The notes below the pieces were generated by a model that had not been told where the DNA came from, did not search any database, and saw only the letters and a program-made list of their open reading frames with translations. A stretch of 64,000 bases of DNA from NCBI GenBank assembly GCA_009869945.1, contig WIXG01000075.1, forward strand, positions 186,001 through 250,000, read 5' to 3'. This document shows, one piece after another, positions 49,367-61,243 of the stretch. This stretch comes from Mesaphorura yosii. Its lineage: Eukaryota; Arthropoda; Collembola; Poduromorpha; Tullbergiidae. A program made the translations under genes and the position numbers. How positions within the stretch are numbered: position 1 is the first letter of the stretch; each line of letters opens with the position of its first letter.

Positions 49367-52300
49367 GAAAGTAATTTACTTTTAAGGTCTTATTCTATGA
49401 AAAATCGGGATTTGGGGATTTGGCTTTAAGCTGTCCCTGCATAGAAGTTGAGAAAGAGTTCTAATTGATTTCTTTCTCTGCCTCGTATCGAAAACACAGA
49501 AGGTGGGATTCTGGCACGGTTACAGTGAGAGCAAGGTCCCTGTGTACACAAACCTCAAGTAATTAATTCTTTACCTTCCCAATGTAATACGTCGAAAGGC
49601 AGGCACATTCTAGGGCCTGACATTCTTGAAATTATAACTTTAGTGCAGCTTCACTTCACCTGCTTTCCTGGCGTCTTTGCTCCACTCTTCTGGTTTTGTT
49701 TTTCAAATTAAAAAGTTGAACTCTGCTGCAGTGCATCACGGGCTTCTTTACACTCCTCTCCGCCAAGGCGTTCTCCTGGAAAAGTAATGTGCAACTTTGA
49801 GCTTCAGATATTCAGGCACTTCAGGTGTAAGGTTTATCAATCAAAGAAAGTTTCGAGTTTCGAGTAGCCGAACAGCACCAAAATCCAATCCAAAACTTTC
49901 TCCAACTCAATTTCAATTCAAACCGCAACTTAATACACTTGCATGGCTTTCCAAACTGAATTAGCCGGAGCATCTCCATTTCAATTCAAAGTCATCCATC
50001 ATGCTCACTTTTCGTCCACTCATGCCTTCTTAGCCAGTACCTTATCGCCTGAAATCTATTTCGAGGCCCTCATGGTGTTCGAGCTGGCGTTTGAAATTCT
50101 GTCACTGTGCCACGTCGCCTCTGTCGTCATCTCGTATTTTATTGCATCGAGCTTAATTGGATTTCATTTAGAAATTCCTTCGAATCGAGTTGAGTACTCA
50201 GTGCTCGTGGGCTGTTTTTCAAGTAGGCTCGAGAAGGCAATTAGACATTCATCTCAGGCACTTCGCACTTATTAGGCTGCCTCCTGACCTTGGAATTGTT
50301 GACGCTTTCCTTTCCAGCAGTTCCAGCGTACTTGTGCTGATGTCTTTTGCTATTTATGCCATCATCTGGAACTGCCTTTGACACTGACGCAAGAATCGCG
50401 TGTGAATCCACTTCAGCCGTCCGTTCGCAGCATTCGCATCTCGTGTAAAATGGAAATGTAAACGTAGGCAAGTATATCATCAAAAACCACATCCTTAGCT
50501 AATCTTGCCTTGCTGCTACTCTTCTATTCACCTACTTCAGTCAAGCGAAGCGTATCATTATCCATCATGGACACGATCTCATTAGTAACCCGAGATCTTA
50601 TTGTTATTCCTGTCCTGCCCTGCCTTAGGATACGTTTCGTCAAGCAAATAGCGAGAAAAGTGACAGCCAAGCGAGTAAACAAGTCAAGCCTTAAGTCAGG
50701 CTAGACAAACAGCAAATAGCAAAATTATGTACAATAGACGTACAACGTGGAGCGTGGATGTCAAAAAGAATATTATTGATTGTGGCAGAGCTGAGTAGCG
50801 TGGGATTGTTTTCCTTGCATGGCCTGCGTACTCTCATCATTCATCTTTATTCTAGTTTTCATTCTGGACGTTCTAGAGTTTGGAACTTGAAACCTGGATT
50901 CCCCATCTGCATGACGAAGTGGCAACGGCAGTGGCGATGGCATGCATGGGATTCCCTTCGTTCGCAAGGCGCAAGTAACACGATCCTAATAATATCAGTA
51001 TTTGTTACGGAATCATCAAACCACTCGCACTCGCACTTCGCTTCGAAGCGGCCCGGAAAGTCTCAGTTTGTGAAGTATGTAAGAATAATTCTAAATTCTG
51101 AATAAAGTAACTAAACTTTGGTAATGCAGTTTTCTGGTACGCGCCAACGCCAACGTTCCGCTATGCGTCTTTTTATCCCACTGATGGCGATCATTTGCGC
51201 CACAGCGCAGTGCCATGCAACTCGGAACAGCTCCCAGAGATGCCTGCCTGCCTGCCATGATGATGTACAAATGTAACAAATTTATTTCCACTCCATTTTC
51301 CATTACGTGTAATTTTCATTCTCACAGACACCATCACCCATCACATCTCCACATCCAGCCAGAAGCTCTTCTTCTCTTCTCTGGCCTGGCCTGGTTTTCA
51401 TTGTGCACATAAGTAAATATTCGTTTTATGCTTTCTCCTCTGTTCCTCTACTTCTCTGCGTTTTTTGCTCTTTTCCATCATTCTGTCACTTTCACTCAAA
51501 AATATGGTTTGGCGTGGCGTGGCATGGGCTCTCGGTGCATGCTGGAGGAAGAGTCAAATCAACCGTGAGGAATCACGCACAACTGAACGGAAGTACGCGA
51601 ACATCATGGCAGAAGATGTGCCATGCGTTGCAGAATTAATAGAAGCCTTGCCATGCCATGCCATTTTTTGCAGTCAAAGCCAAAAATGGAATTCGAATTT
51701 TCAATGGGCATGGAAAGCACGTACAGACGAGGAAGTCAGTCAAACCAAACCAAACCATCCATTTACTTTGTACCGCTGCAATGAACTGTAAAACGAACTT
51801 GTGTATTGTTGACTCAGTTGCCGAAGCTGAATTGTGGCAGGCCCATTCCATTCGCCATTTGCCATTTGCTATTTGCTGGTTCTTGTCGCACAATGCAAAC
51901 TGCGCTGCAAATACAAAGTCAAAGTCTACCATTCCAAACTTTATCCATTCCATTTGCTTTTACTTCCCAGTCACTGTCGTTGGCACTGTCGCTGCCATGA
52001 AGAAGAATAATCGTAATAAAAGAATAACCATTAAACTACCGCCGTAAACGCAAACTGAAACGAACGGGCACTATCAAATAGTCGGAGTCAGACCAGGACC
52101 AGGACAATTTCATTTCAGGCAGGGCAGAGCAAAGCACAATAAAAAGTTGAGTTTGCTTTTGTTGTTGCTCGCAGGCTTCTATCAAAATCAGAGATCTACT
52201 CGCCCTCGCCTTGCTACTGGTAATGCAGTGAAAGTAAACAGGAGATGAGTTAACTTTTGGGTAAATGCAAAATGAAAATGTGAGATAATCGTAATTTAAT

Positions 52301-52913
52301 AGCGTAAAACTTTTACTGCCAACACTAACGCCAGTTATTACAATGTTCTTTTGTTCTCAGCCGCCTGCTCTCTCGTCTAGGCAGGGCTGAATACAATGAC
52401 AGGCACCAGGAGGCGGCCGCAGGTCACAGAATTCAGATTGCATTACAAATTATGAGGCTTTTCACCCTCCCGGCTGATCCCACGCGGGACAACCTCTGCT
52501 CCTCCGCTCACATTCTGTTTTCACTATTTCGATCTAACAGGAATGCTTGCACGGTGGAATGGAATTAGATACGAAATTTTGCCAGTGCAGTGCATGCGGC
52601 TCTGACTGGCTGCATTTATAATGTTTGATGTATTTATAATTCCCGCGGTCTTCTCTAGATGCAAGAAGATCAAATCTTTCGTGTTTATGATCGCGACAGC
52701 ACAGCGCACGGATCCAGAATTTCCAATCTGTGGTGACATTCAGCGTCTATTCCAACTGGACTCGCTCAAGGCCGGTAAGGCTCTCACCAGGACCGTGAGC
52801 GGTGATATTTCGCATTGGAACTGAGGTTCTTCATAATTCTGAATTCACCATGCAACAGCAACATCCACGTGCACGCGAAATCTGAGCCTTGCGCCTGAAT
52901 TTGAATGAACCAG

Positions 52914-53293
52914 CTAGTGCTCGCACGAGTCCGAGCCGAGCCGAGTCTAGGCTGGACTCGACTCGGACTCGGCTCGAGCCTGACTCGATTGTGTCAGTTT
53001 CGTCAATAAAGTATGTTGGGTGGGTTCCGCGGGGTAGTTAACATAGTTAATCATGAGCAGTAACGCTGTCATTGCTTGCTTTCATTAGTAATTTGTTCGA
53101 ATGAAACCAAACCCGTTTTTTATCACTCCTCGACGTAAAAATCCAGAAATTTTAGAAAATTTAGACTTTCAGCCGACTCGAGTCTATCGAGTCGAGTCCG
53201 AACCGAGTCTACCCAGGGGCTCGTGGCTCGACTTTGACTCGATTCGAACTTTCGAGTCTCAAAAATCAGGCGCTCGACTCGTGCGAGTACTAG
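52914..53293. mobile_element. Short inverted-repeat element with GAGTC-rich arms and 5-base flanking duplication
   Basis: The 380-base segment starts CTAGTGCTCGCACGAGTC. Its right end, reverse complemented, starts CTAGTACTCGCACGAGTC, a near-perfect terminal inverted repeat. Both sides are flanked by ACCAG, a possible 5-base target-site duplication. The arms are built of many GAGTC/GACTC and CGAGCC units in both orientations, giving strong secondary-structure potential. No transposase is encoded. This fits a non-autonomous DNA transposon (MITE). Confidence 0.7.
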
Positions 53294-56200
53294 ACCAGCA
53301 AAGAATGGCAGCGACATTCCTTCGCAAGGCCGTTCCTGACATTTCCATTTCAATTTGCGACCCGTTTCGTCCTCGCGTTTCTATTTGGAACTTCTCTTCC
53401 ATATTCATAAAGACAAAACACTGCGGGCAAGCCTGGGCAGCAAACACAAAGGGCATTAGTAATAAGGGTGAAAACTCAACAAAACTCGCTTCAACTCGAG
53501 TTGGGCTCAAAACTTGTGCCGTACCACTCAAAAAAGTTTTTCAGCTGTCAGGGCATGGTATTTGGTATGGCATGAGAAAGCACTTCAATTGCTATAAGAG
53601 GTTTAAAAGCTTGCGTGACGCGGAATTCGCTTTAAATATGAAGCCATTCTACTGCGAGGCCCAGCGTAGCATCGCCCTCGAGAAGCGAACGAGAATAAAT
53701 AGCGAATAAATTCTCAGTTCTCGGAAAAATGAAATTATGAGAGCCAAAAACACTCAATTCAGTACAATTCACAATTCAACACAAAACACTTGTCGGTTTG
53801 AGTTGCCGGGTGCGACTGCGACCTTTTGTTGAAAGCAGCCTGGCCCTGGCCTGGATGCCATTGTCTAGTGTCCAAAGTACTCTCTCATTTCCATTACCAC
53901 TTCTCCAACCACTAAGAAGGACTTTAATTTGCTCTTGTGCCATTCTTTACGGACATCAGCATCAAATAGATTTAATCCACATTCCTGGTACTTTGCATTG
54001 ATACAAGCATTGAACGCTTTGAACATTTGAGCCGATTGCAGATTCGTTCTTCTTGATCTTGAATTACAATTCTTGATCCATACACAAGAGATTCAGTCAA
54101 TATTGCCCTTGTCGTCGTTCCGCCCGCCGCCGCCCGCTAGCTCAGCGCAATAGTTCAACGTGGCACTGAAATTGGAATTGAAATTGATGTCCCACATTAT
54201 TGCATTCGATCGCATTGTAAATTGACACGATTACCTCAAATGGCAAAGGCAGCGGAAAAAATGAGATTGAAGGAGTTCGTGAAGGAGGTTGCGAGGTTGG
54301 GCTGCCAGGTCTCGAATTATATCGCGAGGTAGACAGTGTCAGCGTCAGCCGTCAGCACATTTACTTTACAGGCAGGAGGCAGGGCTCGACTTCGACACAA
54401 ATTCCGTGTAATCCAATAAACCTAAACTCGCCCAGATTCACCATTCACGAAACTTGCTACTTGCCGCTGCTGCTGCTCTCAGGTATCCATCCACGTGAAG
54501 ATGAAAAAGTGAATATAGATCGAATCGATTCTGGTCGTCTTTTTGGTAGTAGAAGTAATCAAGTGAAGCGAATTATGTCAAGTCAATTTAAAATTCCAAT
54601 ACCGCACATGAATACATAATAATGCGAGCGTAAAAGGTTTCTTCGATCCAGGCCAGCAGTAGCAGTGGAAAAGTTCCGTTCAGAGATATTTTTAGAACCC
54701 GTCATCGCCATCGCCTTTGCCTTGCCAACACCGTCGCCATTGCCATTACCTCCACACACGCTGGCGTTTGCATACGTGATGTGCTGCAGAAGATTAGAGT
54801 TTTAAAGTCTCTTAAGACCTCAGCACTAATAATTCCAAAGACAAAGTGTGCCGAGAGTTGCATTACAAAGAAAGGTTACCGGGCGCGCCGGGCTGGGCCT
54901 GAGAGACTTATAAACTCTGATTATTCTTTCCAGCAGCAGCAACGAGAGAAAGAAAGGCGAGGGGAATTGAGGATGAAAAGATGGAAAGGAATGGAGAAAG
55001 TTCGTCAGCTTCCGAGAAAGTAAAAAATCTGATAATGCTTTGGTCCTGAGTCTTTTGTGCCTCGCAACGCACACGGTGTGGCGACCTTTTTCTTCTTTGG
55101 CTAGCTGCTGGCTTGCTGCTACCTTCCAACCAACTTTAATAATAAGCTCCAACAACTTGGTCTCTTGATCGTAGACCGCTTCGTGGGTCTTTCTTGAGTC
55201 TCGGTCGCCAACAACACATTTCGGTGTCATGTACACTTGTGCTTTGTGCACTTGTACGTTGCTGTTTCTTCTCACTCTCACGTACGCGATCTTGTTGAGG
55301 AAAGTGGATGAAGATGATGAACAATGCGGTGCCAAGAAGTAAGAAATTCAAAAGGTAGGTACAGCAGCAGCAACAGAAGCAGTCTCGGAGTGTAGTGTTT
55401 ACTTGTATACAGAAGAAAATTGAGAATCTCTCCAAGGAGCAACGTGCGAGGAGTATTTTTATTTTTATTAAGAGATGTGGACCAGGAGGACCAAGTACCA
55501 AGACAGAATATCTTGCCGTGCCATTGCCATGTCGAGACGAGAGAAAGTCGAATCAAGCTTCATGAGTTTCGTTTTCGGAAACTGAGAGAAAGGTGAAATG
55601 AAATGGCAGGCAGGGCAGCGCAATGAAGGAGTTTCTTATTTCTCTTTACTTTTGGTATTACTCGTTTAACTTGAGAGACTCTTCTGCTTTTTGCTCGTCT
55701 AGTTGCTCTGAGACCTAAGACTGTGGTCGCCCCACTCAGCACCAGCATCAAGAGGAGAGTCGACCTGACAAAAATTCGTAACGCAGCGCAACTTAAATTC
55801 CGGATGCTCTCGTCTGGCGGCCTGGACAGCCTGCCTGCCTGCTTCCTTTTTCCTGTCCCAGCTTATGTTTTCACTTGCAGCGTAATTGTGGTCTGAATCT
55901 AAAATATATGGCAGCTTGCAGACAGGAAAGGCAAAGCACACAAAGCGAACGAGTGCGATGTACATGCACGTTAATTGTGAGTCGTGGTGCGAATTAAGAT
56001 GAGATTTATGAGAATCGAAGTGGTTCGGCCGACACAACATGGCACTTTGACATAAAACACAATAAAACCGTGACAAATTTGAACTTCTTTGGATCGTGAG
56101 TCTTGAATTCCAATTTCACGTAAAAGGCCCAGACCCAACTCAAGTTACTCTTCAGTTACGGATTTCACGTGGCGAGGTTACGCGTATAGAATTTTGTGGG

Positions 56201-57071
56201 CGCAAACTGCGTCTCAAGGGCCGTAAACGCTATTAGGCAATATACAATTAACAAACAAAGCGGATTTTACGGTCCTTGCTGCGTCTTGAATATGCGAGAG
56301 CGAATCGCTAAACTTTAGAATATACGAGCAGCCTTGTCGCGGATGCGGAGCATCGTGGTGGAAAGCATTTGTTTTGTTTGAGCAATTCTGGGAACATTTC
56401 TCTAGTGACGTGCCAACTATATTATCTAAACTGAACCGAAGCTCTAAATCTTGTTCGGGTTGATTTTGTGTGAAAGGAACTTGTTTATGATTAACGGGTC
56501 CTCAATGAGCGATTTGGCAACATTTTCCTCAAAGATAACACATAACTCGTGATCATGCACTCAAATGTAAACGAGGGTTGTAATATACTATGCTGCTGGC
56601 TAGAGACGCGACAATGACAGTGACAACTTACTGTTGATGGGGTGTGTAGAAGTAGCTCAGGTATGATAATTAAGAAATGCTGGACACGGGAACTGGTCGT
56701 TTAACTGACAACCCCTTACGGACTTCATTGACGAGAACTTAGACTGTTGACGAATGACAACTGGACAATTGACTTGACACTAGACTGACTCTGAACTGCA
56801 CGCTGCTGCTTCTGCTGCCCGAATGACGCTTATTTCCTCTCTTTGCCCCTTCCCTTCTCTTTCTCAATTCGGCTTGGCTTTACTCGACTTGGCTTGGCTA
56901 GGTTTCACCTCAACCCAAAAGCAGACATAACTAATTTAAATAATCGCTCAGGTTCGTTGCATTTTTGCAACACAAATGTGAGTGAGTGAATTGCTAGTTG
57001 AACTTGTGGTCAGACGTCCGTTGTCCGTATTCGCTGATTATCACACTTTCTAAGTCGAAATTGACGTGATA

Positions 57072-57319
57072 ATGGTCAAGAAGTGTGCCGTGATGGACAG
57101 CAGCTCAGACGGGTCGTGCTAAAGCTCTCACAGGTGAGTTCCAGCTACCTTGTGATCTGTCATGAGGAATAATTTACAAGCTACGATTTGCTTCTGCAGA
57201 CTCCGAAGGGCCAGATTCAACGTGAAAAATGGATGGTATTGATTTCAAAAGTTAATGGAATCGTCGAGTATCCAAACGACGTGACAATCTGCTCAAACCA
57301 CTTCAAATCTTGCTGCTAA
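57072..57319 (+). pseudogene. THAP zinc-finger remnant
   Basis: A segment starting MVKKCAVMDSSSDGSC hits a stop, then has a donor (57133/34). After an acceptor at 57199 it continues with REKWMVLISKV and CSNHFKSC before another stop at 57317-57319. The start, the invariant Trp and the C-x2-H-F end fit the THAP C2CH finger, known from P-element-type transposases and cellular regulators. The in-frame stops and a frame mismatch at the junction show that it is not functional as it stands. No transposase catalytic domain follows. Confidence 0.5.
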
Positions 57320-57444
57320 GTGCCAATGAACTTAAGAACCGAAGGATACTTCCTGGTCACGTCAAAACTACTTGCCGCATGCAGACACGTCGCTGCATTT
57401 CTGTGGAACAGTTGTCTTGGAAAATTTCTCAGGAAACATTTTTC

Positions 57445-57464
57445 CGAGACAATTTATTGTCTCG
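57445..57464. repeat. Perfect 9-base inverted repeat
   Basis: CGAGACAAT TT ATTGTCTCG is a near-palindrome next to the THAP remnant, in a stretch with several ACAATT words and two copies of TTGTCTTGG (about 57408 and 57500). Confidence 0.6.
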
Positions 57465-57594
57465 AAACAATTTACATGGGAACAATTCTATGTAACAATT
57501 GTCTTGGGACATTTTGTCATTCTGTCTATTTACCACTACACGCTCCATACGTGGGTACGAAACTGTGCGAGGCGATACTCAAAGAGTTTTCAGT

Positions 57595-57627
57595 TTCGAA
57601 GGTGATTGATTACTAATCACCTTCGAA
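57595..57627. repeat. Perfect 13-base hairpin
   Basis: Arms TTCGAAGGTGATT (57595-57607) and AATCACCTTCGAA (57615-57627) flank a 7-base loop. The direct repeat GGCGATACT lies on each side (about 57571 and 57642). It could be a transposon end or a structured RNA element. Confidence 0.65.
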
Positions 57628-59893
57628 CGTGAAACGTCTTTGGCGATACTTTTCATGAAATTCTGGTGTTTTCAAGGCTCAAATCTTGATTTTTATGCAA
57701 AATTTTCTCACAGATCGAAAATGGCCATGTGTCGGGTAAATTGGACAAAGAGCACGCTGGGGGCTTCGTTAAAATAAAACTCCCTTCTATCTTATCAAAA
57801 TGGAAGTGCCACAAAAGACCAACCAAGTAAACCTGCTACTTTGTGTTAACTTTCGCTTTGTTACGAAATGAGATTACAAATTCCAATTTCAACTACAATT
57901 ACCGCACCTGAATATGTGATTAGCCCATGGAAGACGGAACAAGGCGTCTGCTATATCTGCGTAGCAAAGCAGACGAGGGCAGGAATAGCAAGCAAGAATC
58001 AGGTGCGAGACAACGAAGTTGATAAAAATTCGCAATTTATTATTATAATAGCGCTCTGCTTCGCTGCTTGATGCTGACTTTGGTCCTGTGCCTCCTGGAA
58101 ATTGGGTTTTCCCAGTCGAGTCCCGAATCCTGAGAGTCCTGGCGTTCCGAGATGAATATTTTGAATATTTGATTATTAAAGTGACATAAATTTTCTTCTT
58201 CGTTTCACTTCACAAGACAAGCCCGCTTCCTTCGCTAGGCCAAAGGCAGTTTTCTTGTTTTTGTTCCGCTATCTGCTGTCTGCTTCAGTATTCAGTTTCA
58301 GTATTCAGTGCTCGTTTACTTCATTTATCTGAGACTTGATTTGGCGTGGTTCAATCAAGTTAACCTGTGACAGTGCTAGAGGCCGACAGCATTTGCGGAT
58401 TGTGTTAGGAATTTGCCATACCTTAATGCAGCGCAGTACCGTTTGTCTCCTGGTTTTCCTTGTCGGGGCTGTTTTGCATAATTCTGCAAACTGACTATTG
58501 GATCTTTGAATCAGAAGGCGAAACAGGACACTGCAGGCAGGCGACTTTCGCTAGTTGCCATTCTACGCATCGCGTCCCGTGGATGTCTGCAAGCTACTGA
58601 TTTTGCATATTCACGTGCTCCCAGTGAATTTTTGGCATTCTGTGACTGAACCCTGAATTCTGAATCGTGCATGCGATGCGGTACGACGCTTTTGTTTTTG
58701 TTATCTAGACTCCTGTCCTGCCGTGAGGCCCGCCGCCGGAGAGAAAGCGCAAATGGCAAATGCGAAGTGACAGCACATTACGATTACGCCAGGCATTACA
58801 ATGTGGTGTACGCATACAATATGCAGAGTTCCTGGAGCAGTGTCAGAATTCACCGTTCACCGAATTCAACTGAGAAAGGCTTGTAGTCTGTTCCTCTGTC
58901 TTGACTTGCATTGCCCAATTCCGTGTTCTGGATCTCGATGAAACCTGTACCCGACCCGTGCCGCGTGCACTCATCATTCCACCCCATGACAAAGATTTTC
59001 CATCAAAGCAAAGACACAGGCACATGCATAGCAGGACACGGTGCCGTGCCACGGAATGCAGACGCGGAATGCGTACACGTACAGGCAAAAATTGGAATTG
59101 GATCGACTCTCCGGATATTCGTGATTCTTTCCCTTGTGCTCGTCTCGTCGGCATCAGCTCTCTGCCACTGTGGTGCGGGCAGAGGAACAGAAACGAGGAG
59201 CCAGCCAGCCAGCAGCATCCCAACATAATACTATTTACTAGTCAGCAGAAAGAGAAAGCAGCAGCAGAAGCGGGAGGAAAAGTTTCACTCACTATCAAAC
59301 TCACGACTCGTCGTCGTCAGATCCTTTGAACCAACGTAACGCAAGGCATGGCGCTGTTACTTTCACCAAATAGAGAGAAAGCTTTGGCAAGGAAGCCAGT
59401 AACAGCTAGCAAAAGCAACTGCAGAGGACCGAAACGACAGCAGCAGCAGGGTACTTACCGCGCACTTGCACGGAGAAGAGGAGAGAAGAGCCAAGAAGAA
59501 GCGAACGTGAACGAGCCAAAGTGGAAGAGACGAGTAAGAAGAATCTAATCTCTACTTTTCCCCAACTTCAACTTTTTGCTCTCTCGTAAGCGAATCCGAA
59601 ATCTGCTGCAGCAGTTTCACTTTACATGTCATTGCGAGTAGAACTGCACGAGAGAGAGGGAAATTAGGCTCGAGTTTCAGCTCGGCTTTGTTTTTGCCCA
59701 TAAATCATTTATCGTGCAGTGTGCGTGTAGCGTGTTTCAGAAACTACGCTCCGCTGCGATACGCGATACATCAACGCAAGTTTACCCTACACTACTCCGG
59801 CTCCTGTGGCTCCTGGATAATTGTGTGGATTTGTGCTGCTGTGCCCTGCTTCTTCGCCATTTGGACGAACGACAAAGATAATCAACTGTTACA

Positions 59894-61243
59894 ATGGGAG
59901 TAACATTCTTCTCGCGGATGACACTCACCTCCTTCCCGGGTGCCTTCTTCCTGGTGTCAGCAGCCATCACCGTCCCGGTCCTCCTCATTTTTGCGTAAGT
60001 GTAAACCATTTCCATGCCTCTTCGTTCAATGATCTCGTAAGCTTCGAGTACATTTGCAGTTGCATGCAGACGGCAGATATTTCGCATCTCATATCGCATG
60101 TGAACCAAATTCGCCATACCCTAAATGGCAGAAGCTCAGCCTGTGGGCCATTTTGCCCGCATTAGATAAATCGAGCCCCGTCGCATTTGCGGAGAGAAAT
60201 TCATTTATAACATGCATAATAAAGTTTGGAGCATGCAAGAGACCAATTTTTTATATTTTTACGGCGTGGCTTGAATTACAAATACCAACATGAATTTTTT
60301 ATTATGTGCACGCCCGAACGAACGATGCTCGATGCTCGAAGTTGTGCTGTGCTTGTACTGGGCTCGATGCTAGAATAGAATCTAGAATAGAAAACGACAG
60401 TGATGGGATGGGATGAACAACCGCTCGAACTCGAATCGTAATCGTGCTGGAGCTCGAAGCTCGATGCTTGTCTCTGTTTCTGCCGTCTCGTACAATGGCT
60501 CATCTTGATCTTCGTGATGAATACTTTCATTTTATATTGATGACACATTTTATGTTACTGCTGCTTCTGCTTTTGCGTTGGTTCTCCACCGAACCATAGC
60601 TCTTTGCTAACTTCGGTTCAGTTTGCAGCATTGTCATCTCGTTATTTTTATATCAAAAATATTGATTTTTCCCATATCTGTTTGTCTTCCCCTTTCATCT
60701 TTCATCTTTCACACTTCCTCCAAGCTTTCCCGATTCCACATCCCGTCTTTTATTTTTCTCCTTCGCGTTCCCCGTCACCTTTGCAGCTCAACGCACGCAC
60801 TCCAACTTCCTCTTTGCCACTTGCCTAATTTCTTGTTAAAAGAGTCATTCATGCATGCTCGCATAATTGCGTTATTGCCTTTGATCTCTTTATTTATTTA
60901 TTCATGAACGCTAACTCGTCAATAATTGGGCCAGCGCCACGCCTGCCTGCATTCCATTATCGCTGGCGCCTTCTTTGACCCAGCAATCCAGCGTTTATTT
61001 CCTTTATTTTCCAGTTGGTTTTACTGGCAAGTTCGAAAGGAGCAGAACGAAGAACTCAAGTCCTCGCTTTCCACGGCGAGCAGCACAGCTGTGCTTGGCG
61101 GTGTCGGCGATGATGGCGGTGAAGACGGACGTGGAGGCATGGATGATTTAGAGCTGGAGGACGGCGGCGATTCTGAGTCCGACTCGGAGTCTTCTACGGA
61201 GTCAGTTTCAAGCAGTCGCCCACAAGATGTGGAACGGTATTAA
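59894..61243 (+). CDS. C-terminal exons of a probable multi-span transporter
   Basis: Two exons, about 59894/59901-59994 and 61015-61243, join in phase (GC + T) across a 1020-base intron. They encode a hydrophobic span (FPGAFFLVSAAITVPVLLIF) that runs directly into AWFYWQVRKEQNEELKSS, then an acidic Ser/Asp/Glu-rich cytosolic tail ending at a TAA. One last membrane span followed by a charged tail is typical of the C-terminus of MFS transporters, and the FPGAFFL stretch recalls insect PCFT/HCP1-like proteins; that is inference. The left boundary is unclear because an in-frame stop lies just upstream and the possible acceptor is weak. I could not find the earlier exons in the window. Confidence 0.45.

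Larger units (their letters stand above)
47374..59893. other. Gene-poor region rich in short simple repeats
   Basis: About 12.5 kb without a convincing gene. It is full of short tandem words such as GCCATGCCATG (51643-51662), GGCGTGGCGTGG (51513-51524) and CAG/CTG runs. It also contains the inverted-repeat element at 52914-53293 and the THAP remnant near 57.2 kb. One candidate minus-strand exon at 49366-49208 has good splice sites, but I cannot identify it. The region may be a long intron or regulatory DNA for the transporter-like exons at 59.9 kb and beyond. Confidence 0.45.

Noticed and set aside
53101-53709. A 202-codon open frame in the gene-poor region
   Set aside because: Its first third lies inside the inverted-repeat element, it has no recognisable domain or splice context, and it is probably chance.
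54826-55335. A 169-codon minus-strand frame
   Set aside because: Its composition follows the local CT/GA simple repeats and overlapping frames are equally open.
58901-59329. A 142-codon plus-strand frame
   Set aside because: Arg/His/Cys-rich without a domain, with equally long frames in other phases; probably chance.
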